The notes beneath the pieces were generated by a model that was not told the origin of the DNA, ran no database searches, and saw only the letters and a list, made by a program, of their open reading frames with translations. The position numbers and the translations under genes were made by a program. Below, in pieces: positions 43,448 through 55,154 of a DNA stretch of 64,000 nucleotides (the first letter of the stretch is position 1; each line of letters begins with the position of its first letter). The stretch covers positions 105,451-169,450 of the forward strand of contig NZ_JBFNQN010000015.1 of assembly GCF_040796495.1 (NCBI RefSeq), written 5' to 3'. Source of the stretch: Kineococcus endophyticus. Lineage in GTDB: Bacteria > Actinomycetota > Actinomycetes > Actinomycetales > Kineococcaceae.

Positions 43448-45115
43448 CGGTCCTTCCGGTGCCGCGCCCCACCCGCAGGGCCGCACGCCGGCCGGCGGAA
43501 CGTCCACCGGGCGCCCGCCCAGGTCGACGTGGTGCGCGACCTCGGCCAGGTTGGCGACGAGCGCCGACCCCCGGTCGAGCGTCCCCGCGGCCAGGACGTG
43601 GACGCCCTGCGGCAGGACGCCGTCGGTGTCGAGCCGGGGCCGCCCTGCGAAGGGTGCGAGCAGCCGGACCGCCTCCGCCACGGCCTCCCCGCCCGCGCGG
43701 GAGGCTCCCAGCACGACCGAGGCGACGCCGTCCACGCTGCACGCCGCGGCGGCCGCGACGCACCAGGCGGTGACGACCGGTCCGGACGGCCCAGACCCCA
43801 CGGACGGGTCGCCACGGCCGAGGCGGGCGGGTGTCGTCGCCACCGCGTTGAACCGGGGCACCACGCTGACCGGGCCGACGTGGACCGGTCGACCCGCCGC
43901 GATCCGCACCGCCTGCCGCGCCGTCAGGCGCAGGACGTCGACCGCTTCGACGAACTGGTCCCGGCCGGTGTCGTGCATCTGCGGTGTGCTGCCGAAGACC
44001 ACCCCGGTCGCGTCCGGCGGCAGCTGCGCGACAGTCCGGTTGAGCTCGGTGAAGTGCGCCCGAGACCCGGCGACGAGCGGGAGGTCGCCCGCGGCTGCGG
44101 ACAGCGCCGCCCACAGGACGCGCGTGCTGACGTGCCGGGTCAGGGAGTGCACGCCGAGGCGTTCCACCCGAGCGTCCCACAGGGCGGCCACCGCGTCCGG
44201 CAGGAGGTCCGGGTCGTCGGTGACGAGGCGGACGTCGAGCGGGTTCCCGGCCGCTCGGGCCCGCGCGAGGTGGTCGGGCCAGGCGGGGTCGTCGAGGAGG
44301 AGTTCCACGAGGAGGGTTCCCGCGAAACCCTCGACGGGACGGTCGGTCCCCCACCGCGGCAGCGGCGTCCCGGTCTCCCGCCAGCGCACCGGACCGGGAG
44401 GCGGTCCTGGTTCCCGGGACGAACCGGTGGGGCGGGCCGAGACCACGACGCGGTGCACGACGGTGGCGCCCGCCGCGACCGGGACCGGGAACGGGCGCTC
44501 CAGCGGAGTGCTGTAGGTCTTGAAGGACGCGTCGGTCCAGTTCCGCTGGTCCTCCACCTCGAACACGTCCCCGGAGAACTCCAGGTCCACGTCCACGCCG
44601 GGGCGGGACCACGCGAGGCCCGCGACGTCACGGGCCGGCTGGTGCGGGGCGATCTCCACCGGAAACCCGGTGCTGGTGGTCGTCCCGTCGGGGTGACGGA
44701 CGGTGAGCGGCCGACCGGCGTCGTCGGGCCGGTGCAGCACCACGAGGCCGCACCGGTTGCGCCGGAACGCGGTGCGCGCCGTGGCGCGGAACTCGACGGC
44801 GAGGCGGCCGTCGTCGTCCCGGGCGTCCAGGGTCCAGTCGCCGTGGACGACGTCCTCACCGCCGTCGTCGTCGAAGGTGCCCGCCAGGAGCAGCGCACCC
44901 GAGGTCGCCGAGGTGCTCGTCACCGTCGCCGGCGCGGTGCGCCAGTCCCGGTCGCGGACGACCCCGCGCACCGCGCGCAGGACGGGGACACCGTCGTGCG
45001 TGAGGTGCGACAGCGAACCCCCGCGGCGGACCTCGCCCGCCCAGCGGCCCACCGTGAACGGCACCGGCGGAGGTTCCCCGTCCCGCCAGCGGTCCTGCGT
45101 CCCGTCGCCGGTCAC
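43442..45115 (-). CDS. apnL: D-apionate lactonase-like protein (ApnL family)
   Basis: A 557-residue protein that I recognise mainly by the segment RNWTDASFKTYSTPL (about 190-205), which is characteristic of ApnL lactonases that open D-apionolactone in the catabolism of the plant sugar D-apiose. An N-terminal beta-sandwich region is followed by a TIM-barrel-like region (LLDDPAWPDHLARARAAGNPLDVRLV onward) and a small C-terminal beta domain. It is coupled by GTGA overlap to an SDR gene. The other expected pathway genes (apiose dehydrogenase, apionate oxidoisomerase) do not adjoin, so the assignment is moderate. Confidence 0.65.
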   Translation of the reverse strand: MTGDGTQDRWRDGEPPPVPFTVGRWAGEVRRGGSLSHLTHDGVPVLRAVRGVVRDRDWRTAPATVTSTSATSGALLLAGTFDDDGGEDVVHGDWTLDARDDDGRLAVEFRATARTAFRRNRCGLVVLHRPDDAGRPLTVRHPDGTTTSTGFPVEIAPHQPARDVAGLAWSRPGVDVDLEFSGDVFEVEDQRNWTDASFKTYSTPLERPFPVPVAAGATVVHRVVVSARPTGSSREPGPPPGPVRWRETGTPLPRWGTDRPVEGFAGTLLVELLLDDPAWPDHLARARAAGNPLDVRLVTDDPDLLPDAVAALWDARVERLGVHSLTRHVSTRVLWAALSAAAGDLPLVAGSRAHFTELNRTVAQLPPDATGVVFGSTPQMHDTGRDQFVEAVDVLRLTARQAVRIAAGRPVHVGPVSVVPRFNAVATTPARLGRGDPSVGSGPSGPVVTAWCVAAAAACSVDGVASVVLGASRAGGEAVAEAVRLLAPFAGRPRLDTDGVLPQGVHVLAAGTLDRGSALVANLAEVAHHVDLGGRPVDVPPAGVRPCGWGAAPEGPR

Positions 45116-45867
45116 AGGCTGGTCATCCCGCCGTCCACGCGGAAGATGGCGCCGGTCGAGAAGGACGACTCGTCGCTGGCGAGGTGCACCATGACGCCCA
45201 CCACGTCCTGCGGCGTGCCGGGACGCCCCAACGGCGTGCGCCCGACGATGGCGGCGCGGGAGGCCGCGTCCTGGGAGATGGTCGTCACCAGCGGCGTCTC
45301 GGTGTACCCGGGCACGACGGTGTTCACCCGGATCCCACGGTCCGCGTACGCAGCGGCCACGGTGCGCACGAGACCGTGCACGCCGGCCTTGCTGCTGGAG
45401 TAGGCCGTGAAGTCGCGGCCCTCGCCGTTCAGCCCCGTGGGCGAGCCGGTGACGACGATCGACCCACCGCGGTCGGACAGGGCCCGGACCGCGTGCTTGA
45501 GCGTGAGGAACGTGCCGGTGAGGTTCACCGCGAGGGTGCGCTGCCAGACGTCGAGGTCGAGGTCGGCGACGGGGGCGTCCTGCCCGAAGAGCTGGACACC
45601 GGCGTTGGCGACCACGACGTCGAGCCGCCAGCCGCGGTCGGCGACGGCGGCGAACGCGCGCGCGACGGACTCCTCGTCGGTGACGTCGAGGTGCACGCCG
45701 ACGGCACCGCCGCCGGCGTCGGCCGCCGCGCCCTCGGCACCGGCGGCGTCCCGGTCGCTGAAGACGACGCGCGCGCCCTCGGCGACGAAGGCGGTCGCGA
45801 CGGTGCGGCCGATCCCGGAGGCGGCACCCGTCACGAGGATCGTCTTGCCCTGCAGGCGGTCGGTCAC
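45112..45867 (-). CDS. Short-chain dehydrogenase paired with the lactonase
   Basis: A 251-residue classical SDR: cofactor motif TGAASGIGRTVA near residue 13, NAG near 91, catalytic Ser in IVVTGSPTG, YxxxK as YSSSK, and VDGG at the C-terminus. It precedes the ApnL-like gene with a 4-nt overlap, so a plausible role is to oxidise a sugar to the lactone that ApnL then opens. GTG at 45867 is used; an upstream ATG at 45888 is possible. A GTCAACC-GGTTGAC palindrome lies upstream. Confidence 0.82.
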   Translation of the reverse strand: MTDRLQGKTILVTGAASGIGRTVATAFVAEGARVVFSDRDAAGAEGAAADAGGGAVGVHLDVTDEESVARAFAAVADRGWRLDVVVANAGVQLFGQDAPVADLDLDVWQRTLAVNLTGTFLTLKHAVRALSDRGGSIVVTGSPTGLNGEGRDFTAYSSSKAGVHGLVRTVAAAYADRGIRVNTVVPGYTETPLVTTISQDAASRAAIVGRTPLGRPGTPQDVVGVMVHLASDESSFSTGAIFRVDGGMTSL

Positions 45868-45887
45868 GTCCCGATCGTCGGGGCGCA

Positions 45888-45929
45888 CCCCGCCTGTGTC
45901 AACCGGTTGACCGGTCGACGCAGGCGGGG
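45888..45929. terminator. Hairpin at the nrdF end, enclosing an operator-like palindrome
   Basis: A 9-bp perfect stem (CCCCGCCTG 45888-45896, CAGGCGGGG 45921-45929) closes a 24-nt loop. It lies directly after nrdF and may terminate nrdHIEF. The loop contains the perfect palindrome GTCAACCGGTTGAC (45898-45911) with a central CG, as in LacI-family operators, upstream of the SDR-lactonase operon. Which role dominates is not clear. Confidence 0.5.
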
Positions 45930-45937
45930 CGGGAGAC

Positions 45938-49097
<3,160 letters not shown>

Positions 49098-49101
<4 letters not shown>

Positions 49102-49496
49102 AGCGAGTCCAATCCATCGCGGACGCGGCGCACGTCGTCGGGCGTCCCGAAGAGTTCGAAGCGGTACAGGTGGGGCACCTGGCACTTGGCGGCGATGATG
49201 TCGCCGGCCAGTGCGTAGTGCTCGCCGAAGTTGGTGTTGCCGGCCCCGACGACACCGCGCACGAGCGCACGGTTGGCGGGGTCGTTGAGGAAGCGGATCA
49301 CCTGCTTGGGGACCGCACCCGCCCCGTTGCCGCCGCCGTACGTCGGGACGATGAGGACGTACGGCTCCGTGACGGTGAGGTGCTCGTCCCGGGCGTGGAG
49401 CGGAATGCGCAGGGCGGGGCGGTCGAGCTGGAGCTTGTCCACGAAGCGGTGGGTGTTGCCGGAGACGCTCGAGAAGTAGACGACGCCGGGACTCAC
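49098..49496 (-). CDS. nrdI: Flavodoxin-like NrdI
   Basis: A 132-residue FMN protein needed to generate the oxidant that activates the Mn2-NrdF cofactor. Key segments are [17 protein letters not shown] at the start (FMN phosphate loop), [13 protein letters not shown], and [18 protein letters not shown]. Its stop overlaps nrdE and its GTG start follows nrdH by 22 bp, giving the classical nrdH-I-E-F order. Confidence 0.95.
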
Positions 49497-49518
49497 GGGA
49501 ACCCCCTGGTGGAACGGG

Positions 49519-49758
49519 TCAGACGGAGACGGCGGCCTTGGCCAGCGCGTCGATGCGGTCAGGGCGGAAGCCCGACCAGTGGTCCTCGCCGGCGACGACG
49601 ACGGGGGCCTGGACGTAGCCGAGCGAGCGGACCAGCGCGAGGGCGTCGGCGTCGACGGTCACGTCGACGACGTCGTAGGCCAGACCCTTGCGGTCGAGCG
49701 CGCGGTAGGTCGCCTTGCACTGCACGCAGGACGGCGTGCTGTAGACGGTGATGCTCAT
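49519..49758 (-). CDS. nrdH: NrdH redoxin
   Basis: A 79-residue glutaredoxin-like thioredoxin. The active site is Cys11-Val-Gln-Cys14 (SCVQCKAT), and the C-terminal [10 protein letters not shown] segment is the NrdH signature that lets thioredoxin reductase reduce it. It gives electrons to NrdE. It is the first gene of the operon, downstream of two candidate NrdR boxes. The ATG has an AAGGGA ribosome site. Confidence 0.95.
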   Translation of the reverse strand: MSITVYSTPSCVQCKATYRALDRKGLAYDVVDVTVDADALALVRSLGYVQAPVVVAGEDHWSGFRPDRIDALAKAAVSV

Positions 49759-49858
49759 CGGGTCGTCCCTTCCCTCGGGTCTGCCTGTGGTGCCGGTGTC
49801 GCGTCGAGGGCCTGAGCGGTTCCCCGTCCCGACGTCCCGTCCTGCTGCGGTGCTCTGA

Positions 49859-49906
49859 ACACTACCCCTAGGGGGCCATGTGGAAAACCGGCACAAGATG
49901 GTGTGT
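49859..49906 (-). promoter_or_regulatory. Two NrdR boxes upstream of nrdHIEF
   Basis: ACACTACCCCTAGGGG (49859-49874) and, on the minus strand, ACACACCATCTTGTGC (49891-49906) match the NrdR consensus at about 10 and 12 of 16 positions. Their starts are 32 bp apart, about three helical turns, the usual NrdR spacing. They lie about 100-150 bp before nrdH. This predicts repression by NrdR when dNTPs are plentiful. Confidence 0.6.
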
Positions 49907-50283
49907 GACACGGATGTGATTCGCGCCGGGACGGCGACGGCCCGACGCGCACGGAGCGCAAGCCCCTGACCTGCGACGACACTCTTGGGACACCCCTGTG
50001 GGTGACACTCGAAGTCATCAACCGACCACGCAGAGTGGTCGGCGTGTCGTGCAGGCTCGGCGTGTCCTCCACAGCTGTCCCCACGTCGTCCCCCTCCGAT
50101 CCACACCCTCTTCCACAACACCTGGGGGTCGGTGCGTCATCCCGCCACTACATGTCGGAGTGCGCGGGGGGTGGCGCTCGGGAGCGGAAGGACGACGGAT
50201 CCGCACGTGACGTGCACTCAGGGCATGACTTCGTGCCGACCACGCTCCCGCTCGGACGGAAGGAGGCCACGCAGGGCGGCCCA

Positions 50284-50309
50284 GCGTGAAGAACGGCCCT
50301 TCTTCACGC
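50284..50309 (+). promoter_or_regulatory. Perfect 10-bp hairpin in the pyc leader
   Basis: GCGTGAAGAA (50284-50293) and TTCTTCACGC (50300-50309) form a 10-bp perfect stem with a 6-nt loop, 80 bp before the pyc start. No T-run follows, so it is not a standard terminator; it may be an attenuator, a regulator site or a 5' stabilising structure. Confidence 0.5.
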
Positions 50310-50389
50310 CCGGAGGGCTTGTCCCCCGCCTCCCGGCTCCGTCAGGGTGACCAGCAGCGGCGACGACGGCGACGACGGGAGAACCCGGC

Positions 50390-53300
50390 ATGTTCAGCAA
50401 GGTCCTGGTGGCCAACCGTGGGGAGATCGCCGTCCGGGCGTTCCGGGCGGCCTACGAGCTGGGGGCACGGACCGTCGCGGTCTTCGCCCACGAGGACCGG
50501 GCCTCGGTCCACCGCCTCAAGGCCGACGAGTCCTACCTCATCGGCGAGCGCGGGCACCCCGTGCGGGCCTACCTCGACGTCGACGAGATCGTCCGGGTGG
50601 CCCTGGCCTCGGGCGCCGACGCGGTCTACCCCGGGTACGGCTTCCTGTCCGAGAACCCGCACCTGGCCCGGGCGTGCGCGCAGAACGGCATCACCTTCGT
50701 CGGCCCGCCGCCGGCCGTGCTGGAGATGGCCGGCAACAAGGTCACCGCCGTCGCCGCCGCCCGCGCCGCGGGCATCGCGACCAACCCCTCCTCGGCCCCG
50801 TCCGCCGACCCCGAGGAGCTCGTCGCCGCGGCGGACGCCGTCGGCTTCCCGGTCTTCGTCAAGGCCGTCGCCGGCGGTGGTGGCCGGGGCATGCGCCTCG
50901 TCGAGACGCCGGCGGCGCTGCCCGACGCGCTCGCCGCCGCCATGCGCGAGGCCGACGGCGCGTTCGGCGACCCGACGGTCTTCCTCGAGCGGGCGGTCCT
51001 GAAGCCCCGGCACGTCGAGGTGCAGGTGCTGGCCGACGCGACGGGTGAGGTCGTCCACCTCTTCGAGCGCGACTGCTCGCTGCAACGGCGCCACCAGAAG
51101 GTCATCGAGCTCGCCCCGGCCCCACACCTGGACGAGGCGGTCCGGCAGCGGCTGCACGCCGACGCCGTCGCCTTCACCCGGCGCATCGGCTACGTCAACG
51201 CCGGCACGGTGGAGTTCCTCGTGGCCACCGCGGGCGAACGGGCCGGGGAGCACGCGTTCATCGAGATGAACCCGCGCATCCAGGTCGAGCACACGGTGAC
51301 CGAGGAGATCACCGACGTCGACCTCGTCCAGTCCCAGCTGCGCATCGCCGCGGGCGAGACCCTCGCCGACCTGGGCCTGGCGCAGGACACCCTGCAGGTG
51401 CGGGGCGCCGCGCTGCAGTGCCGCATCACGACCGAGGACCCCGCCAACGGGTTCCGCCCCGACACCGGGCGCATCTCGGCCTACCGCTCCGCCGGGGGCG
51501 CCGGGGTGCGCCTGGACGAGGGCAACGCCGTCGCCGGCGGTGAGGTCAGCGCCCACTTCGACTCGATGCTCGTCAAGCTGTCCTGCCGCGGCCGCGACTT
51601 CGCCACGGCCGCCGCGCGGGCCCGCCGCGCCCTGGCCGAGTTCCGCATCCGCGGGGTCACGACGAACATCTCCTTCCTGCAGGCGGTCCTGGAGGACCCC
51701 GACTTCCTCGCCGGGCGCGTCGACACGGGGTTCATCGCCGACCGGCCCGACCTGGCCGTGGCGCGAACCCCGAACGACCGCGGCACCCGGCTGCTGACCT
51801 ACCTCGCCGACGTCACGGTCAACCAGCCTCACGGTCCGGTCCCGGCCGCCGTGCAGCGCGGGCTGTCCCCGCTCGACAAGCTGCCCCGGAACGGCGCGGA
51901 CCGCACTCCCCCGCCGCAGGGGTCCAAGCAGCTCCTGGACCGCTTGGGCGCGCAGGGGTTCGCGCAGTGGCTGCGCACCGAGCAGCGCGTCCACGTCACC
52001 GACACCACGTTCCGCGACGCCCACCAGTCGCTGCTGGCCACCCGCGTCCGCACCCGCGACCTGCTGGCCGTCGCACCCACCGTGGCGCGCACGCTCCCGC
52101 AGCTGCTGTCGCTGGAGTGCTGGGGCGGGGCGACCTACGACGTCGCACTGCGCTTCCTCGGCGAGGACCCCTGGGACCGCCTGGCCGCCCTGCGCGAGGC
52201 CGTGCCGAACATCGCGCTGCAGATGCTGCTGCGCGGCCGCAACACCGTCGGCTACACGCCCTACCCCACCGAGGTCACCGACGCGTTCGTGGCCGAGGCC
52301 GCCGCCACCGGCGTCGACGTGTTCCGCATCTTCGACGCCCTCAACGACGTCGCCCAGGTCGAACCCGCCGTCCGGGCCGTGCGGGGCACCCCCGCCGTGG
52401 CCGAGGTCGCGCTCTGCTACACCGGCGACCTGTCCGACCCCGCAGAAACCCTCTACACGCTGGACTACTACCTGCGCCTGGCCGAGCAGTTCGTCCGCGC
52501 CGGCGCGCACGTCCTGGCGGTCAAGGACATGGCCGGCCTGCTGCGCCCGGCCGCGGCCACCCGCCTGGTGGGCGCCCTGCGCACCGAGTTCGACCTGCCC
52601 GTCCACCTGCACACCCACGACACCGCCGGCGGGCAGCTGGCGACGCTGACGGCCGCGATCGCCGCCGGGGTCGACGCCGTCGACGTCGCCAACGCCGCGC
52701 TGTCGGGCACGACCAGCCAGCCGTCGATGTCGGCACTCGTCGCCGCGACCGCCCACACCGAGCGCGAAACCCCCCTGGACCTGCGGGCGGCCACAGACCT
52801 GGAGCCGTACTTCGAGGCCGTACGCCGCGTCTACGCGCCGTTCGAGTCCGGGCTGCCCGGCCCGACGGGGCGCGTGTACGACCACGAGATCCCCGGCGGG
52901 CAGTTGTCGAACCTGCGCCAGCAGGCCATCGCGCTCGGGCTCGGGGAACGCTTCGAGCAGATCGAGGCGACCTACGCCGCCGCCGACCGGATCCTCGGAC
53001 GGCTCGTCAAGGTCACCCCGAGCTCGAAGGTCGTCGGGGACCTCGCGCTCCAGCTCGTCGCCCAGGGCGTGGACACCCCCGAGGCGTTCGCGCGGTTCGC
53101 CGACGACCCCGCCGCCCACGACGTCCCCGACTCCGTCGTCGGGTTCCTGGCCGGCGACCTCGGAACTCCCCCCGGCGGCTGGCCCGAACCGTTCCGTTCC
53201 AAGGCCCTCGCCGGGCGGAACGTCAAACCCGCGACCGCGGCGCTGGCCCCCGAGGACGCCGAGCTCCTGCGGACACCGGGCCGCGAACGACAGCGGACGC

Positions 53301-53812
53301 TCAACCGCCTCCTGTTCCCCGGCCCCACGAAGGAGTTCCTGACGCACCGCGCCACCTACGGCGACACCTCCGTGCTCGACACCGTCGACGCCCTCCACGG
53401 CCTGCGGCACGGGGTGGAGCACGTCATCCACCTCGAACCCGGTGTCGACCTCATCGCGGGTCTGGAGGCGGTCTCCGACGTCGACGAGCACGGGATGCGC
53501 ACCGTCCTGGCCACCCTGAACGGGCAGCTGCGCCCGATCCAGGTGCGCGACCGGTCGGTGACCGTGGACGTCAAGGCCGCCGAGAAGGCCGACCCCTCGA
53601 ACCCGACCCACGTCGCCGCCCCCTACGCCGGCACCGTCACCCTGCAGGTCGCCGCCGGGGACGCGGTCGAGGCCGGGCAGGTGGTCGCCACCATCGAGGC
53701 CATGAAGATGGAGGCCGCCATCACCGCCCCCCGCGCCGGCACCGTCACGCGCCTGGCGCTCGACGCGGTGCAGAACGTCGACGGCGGGGACCTGGTGCTG
53801 CTGGTGTCCTGA
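50390..53812 (+). CDS. pyc: Pyruvate carboxylase
   Basis: A 1140-residue single-chain biotin enzyme that carboxylates pyruvate to oxaloacetate to refill the TCA cycle. Biotin carboxylase spans about 1-455 (the GGGGRGMRLV ATP loop, EMNPRIQVEHTVTEE), the carboxyltransferase about 530-1000 (VTDTTFRDAHQSLLATRVRT, metal ligands in HLHTHDTAGG), and the C-terminal biotin-carrier domain holds Lys1106 in AMKMEAA. Length is usual for the alpha4 type. The ATG follows a GGGAGAA-like site. It is a solitary gene behind a long leader with a strong hairpin. Confidence 0.97.
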   Translation: MFSKVLVANRGEIAVRAFRAAYELGARTVAVFAHEDRASVHRLKADESYLIGERGHPVRAYLDVDEIVRVALASGADAVYPGYGFLSENPHLARACAQNGITFVGPPPAVLEMAGNKVTAVAAARAAGIATNPSSAPSADPEELVAAADAVGFPVFVKAVAGGGGRGMRLVETPAALPDALAAAMREADGAFGDPTVFLERAVLKPRHVEVQVLADATGEVVHLFERDCSLQRRHQKVIELAPAPHLDEAVRQRLHADAVAFTRRIGYVNAGTVEFLVATAGERAGEHAFIEMNPRIQVEHTVTEEITDVDLVQSQLRIAAGETLADLGLAQDTLQVRGAALQCRITTEDPANGFRPDTGRISAYRSAGGAGVRLDEGNAVAGGEVSAHFDSMLVKLSCRGRDFATAAARARRALAEFRIRGVTTNISFLQAVLEDPDFLAGRVDTGFIADRPDLAVARTPNDRGTRLLTYLADVTVNQPHGPVPAAVQRGLSPLDKLPRNGADRTPPPQGSKQLLDRLGAQGFAQWLRTEQRVHVTDTTFRDAHQSLLATRVRTRDLLAVAPTVARTLPQLLSLECWGGATYDVALRFLGEDPWDRLAALREAVPNIALQMLLRGRNTVGYTPYPTEVTDAFVAEAAATGVDVFRIFDALNDVAQVEPAVRAVRGTPAVAEVALCYTGDLSDPAETLYTLDYYLRLAEQFVRAGAHVLAVKDMAGLLRPAAATRLVGALRTEFDLPVHLHTHDTAGGQLATLTAAIAAGVDAVDVANAALSGTTSQPSMSALVAATAHTERETPLDLRAATDLEPYFEAVRRVYAPFESGLPGPTGRVYDHEIPGGQLSNLRQQAIALGLGERFEQIEATYAAADRILGRLVKVTPSSKVVGDLALQLVAQGVDTPEAFARFADDPAAHDVPDSVVGFLAGDLGTPPGGWPEPFRSKALAGRNVKPATAALAPEDAELLRTPGRERQRTLNRLLFPGPTKEFLTHRATYGDTSVLDTVDALHGLRHGVEHVIHLEPGVDLIAGLEAVSDVDEHGMRTVLATLNGQLRPIQVRDRSVTVDVKAAEKADPSNPTHVAAPYAGTVTLQVAAGDAVEAGQVVATIEAMKMEAAITAPRAGTVTRLALDAVQNVDGGDLVLLVS

Positions 53813-53881
53813 CGCGTGCCCGACGCCCGCGCCCGGGGAGCCCTCGTCGACGCTGCGGGCTCCTAGGGCGAGCCCGATGCG

Positions 53882-54655
53882 TCAACGATCCCGACCCCGG
53901 CGGCCGCGGAACTCGTCGAGCCAGGCGGCGTCCTCGTCGAGGGTGGCGAGGTCGCCGCGGGCGAGGAACGTCGCGTAGGGCTCGCGGCCCGCGCCGCCCC
54001 AGTCGCGGACGCGGTGGCGGTCGGCGGCCTGCACCTGCTCGACGAGGTCGAGCAGCGCCTCGGGGTCGGCCCCGACCTCGTCGCACCACAGGGAGAACCG
54101 GCGCTCGACGTCGTCGCGCGAGAAGCAGGGTTCCTCGGCGCGGTAGCCGGTCGCCGGGCGCAGCGGGACGAAGAACCAGGCGGCCTGGGCCGCGTCCCAC
54201 CCGTCGGGGGCGGGACCGGCGGTGTCCCAGTCGATGAGGCCCACGAGCCGGTCGTCGCGCCACACCGTGTTCCACGGCCCGAGGTCGCCGTGGGCCACCA
54301 CGTGCGCCGGGTCCCGTCGCGGCCCGGCGTGCCAGACGGCGTCCGTGGGATCCTCGAAGGTCGCCGCGGCGGCGCGCAGCTCGAGGAGCAGGCCGGCGAC
54401 CTGCCGCAGCCCGTCGTCCGAGCGCAGCACCTGCGGCCACGGCCACCACGGCACGGTCCCGTCGACGAAGGCGAGGACCTCCCGGCCCTGCTCGTCGAAA
54501 CCTCCGGGCGCGGGGACCCGGTCGACCCCCACCCGTCGCAGGTGCGCCAGGTAGGTCTGCACCGTCGCCGAGCAGGGCGCGGCCGTGCGCCGGACCGTGT
54601 CCCCGCGGCGCACGACGACCGTCGAGAACCCTCCGCCGAGCAGTTCCTCGTCCAC
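53882..54655 (-). CDS. Aminoglycoside phosphotransferase-fold (APH) kinase
   Basis: A 257-residue APH/choline-kinase-like enzyme. The catalytic loop HGDLGPWNTVW (about 121-131) and the metal-binding IDWDTAG (about 142-148) are intact; the nucleotide loop GGGFSTVV lies at the N-terminus. Despite the family name, most such actinobacterial proteins phosphorylate small metabolites rather than antibiotics. It is the last gene of a five-gene minus-strand run, 30 bp after the Dabb gene. Confidence 0.82.
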   Translation of the reverse strand: MDEELLGGGFSTVVVRRGDTVRRTAAPCSATVQTYLAHLRRVGVDRVPAPGGFDEQGREVLAFVDGTVPWWPWPQVLRSDDGLRQVAGLLLELRAAAATFEDPTDAVWHAGPRRDPAHVVAHGDLGPWNTVWRDDRLVGLIDWDTAGPAPDGWDAAQAAWFFVPLRPATGYRAEEPCFSRDDVERRFSLWCDEVGADPEALLDLVEQVQAADRHRVRDWGGAGREPYATFLARGDLATLDEDAAWLDEFRGRRGRDR

Positions 54656-54685
54656 GGCCCGGACGCTACCCGGCGGTCGGCCTCC

Positions 54686-55126
54686 TCACCCCGCGACGTC
54701 GAACACGAGCACCCCACCGTCGGCCAGCAACGGGCCGACGAACTCCTTGAACGCGGCGTGCGCCGGGTCCGCGAAGGCGGGATCGTCCACGACCGGGGTC
54801 CCGACGTAGTAGTTCCGGTCGCCCTCGGAGGCGAAGGTCACGACGATCCCGTGCTCGAACCCTCCCCCGGCGCCCTCGCCGCTCGTCTGGGCCCCGGCCT
54901 CGATCGAGACGACGTAGGGCCGGCCGTCAGGCCGCGGGCTCGTCGCCAGCGCCCGGAAGCGCTGCAGCACCTCCTCCTCCTGCGCCGGCGTGACGTCGTC
55001 GCGGTAGCGGAACAGCACGACGTGGCGGACCACACCGGGCCGGAAGTCGCGGGCGGTGAACTCCTCCACGCCGACCTCGGCGAGCAGAGCGGTCAGGGGG
55101 TTCGCGTCGTGGGGCACGCTGCGCAT
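54686..55126 (-). CDS. Dabb (stress-responsive A/B barrel) domain protein
   Basis: A 146-residue protein with one dimeric alpha/beta-barrel domain: VRHVVLFRYRDDVTPAQEEEVLQRFRAL, then FEHGIVVTFASEGDRNYYVGTP and a final HAAFKEFVGPLL helix. Dabb proteins are small dimers, some with cyclase or transport roles, most uncharacterised. The ATG at 55126 is chosen because residues before it are poorly conserved in style; 55144 is possible. It follows the lacI gene by 28 bp. Confidence 0.8.
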   Translation of the reverse strand: MRSVPHDANPLTALLAEVGVEEFTARDFRPGVVRHVVLFRYRDDVTPAQEEEVLQRFRALATSPRPDGRPYVVSIEAGAQTSGEGAGGGFEHGIVVTFASEGDRNYYVGTPVVDDPAFADPAHAAFKEFVGPLLADGGVLVFDVAG

Positions 55127-55154
55127 GCTGCCACCGCGCCGCACCGGGCGCAGG

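Larger units (their letters stand above)
49759..50389. other. Intergenic region between nrdH and pyc (631 bp)
   Basis: No convincing gene is present; several short overlapping frames lack ribosome sites and typical codon use. It must hold the divergent promoters. Two NrdR-box-like sites lie at 49859-49874 and 49891-49906, a CACCC-CTGT-GGGTG hairpin near 49990, and a strong hairpin at 50284-50309 before pyc. Confidence 0.7.

Noticed and set aside
49998..50350. Short ORFs in the nrdH-pyc intergenic region
   Set aside because: Overlapping frames on both strands without ribosome sites or recognisable sequence; the region is better explained as promoters and leader.
50342..53611. A 1089-residue open frame antisense to pyc, with similar long antisense frames opposite nrdE, the GH2 gene and others
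   Set aside because: High GC content removes stop codons on the opposite strand; these frames lack ribosome sites and show repetitive Arg/Gly/Val/Asp-rich translations while the opposing strand encodes clear enzymes.
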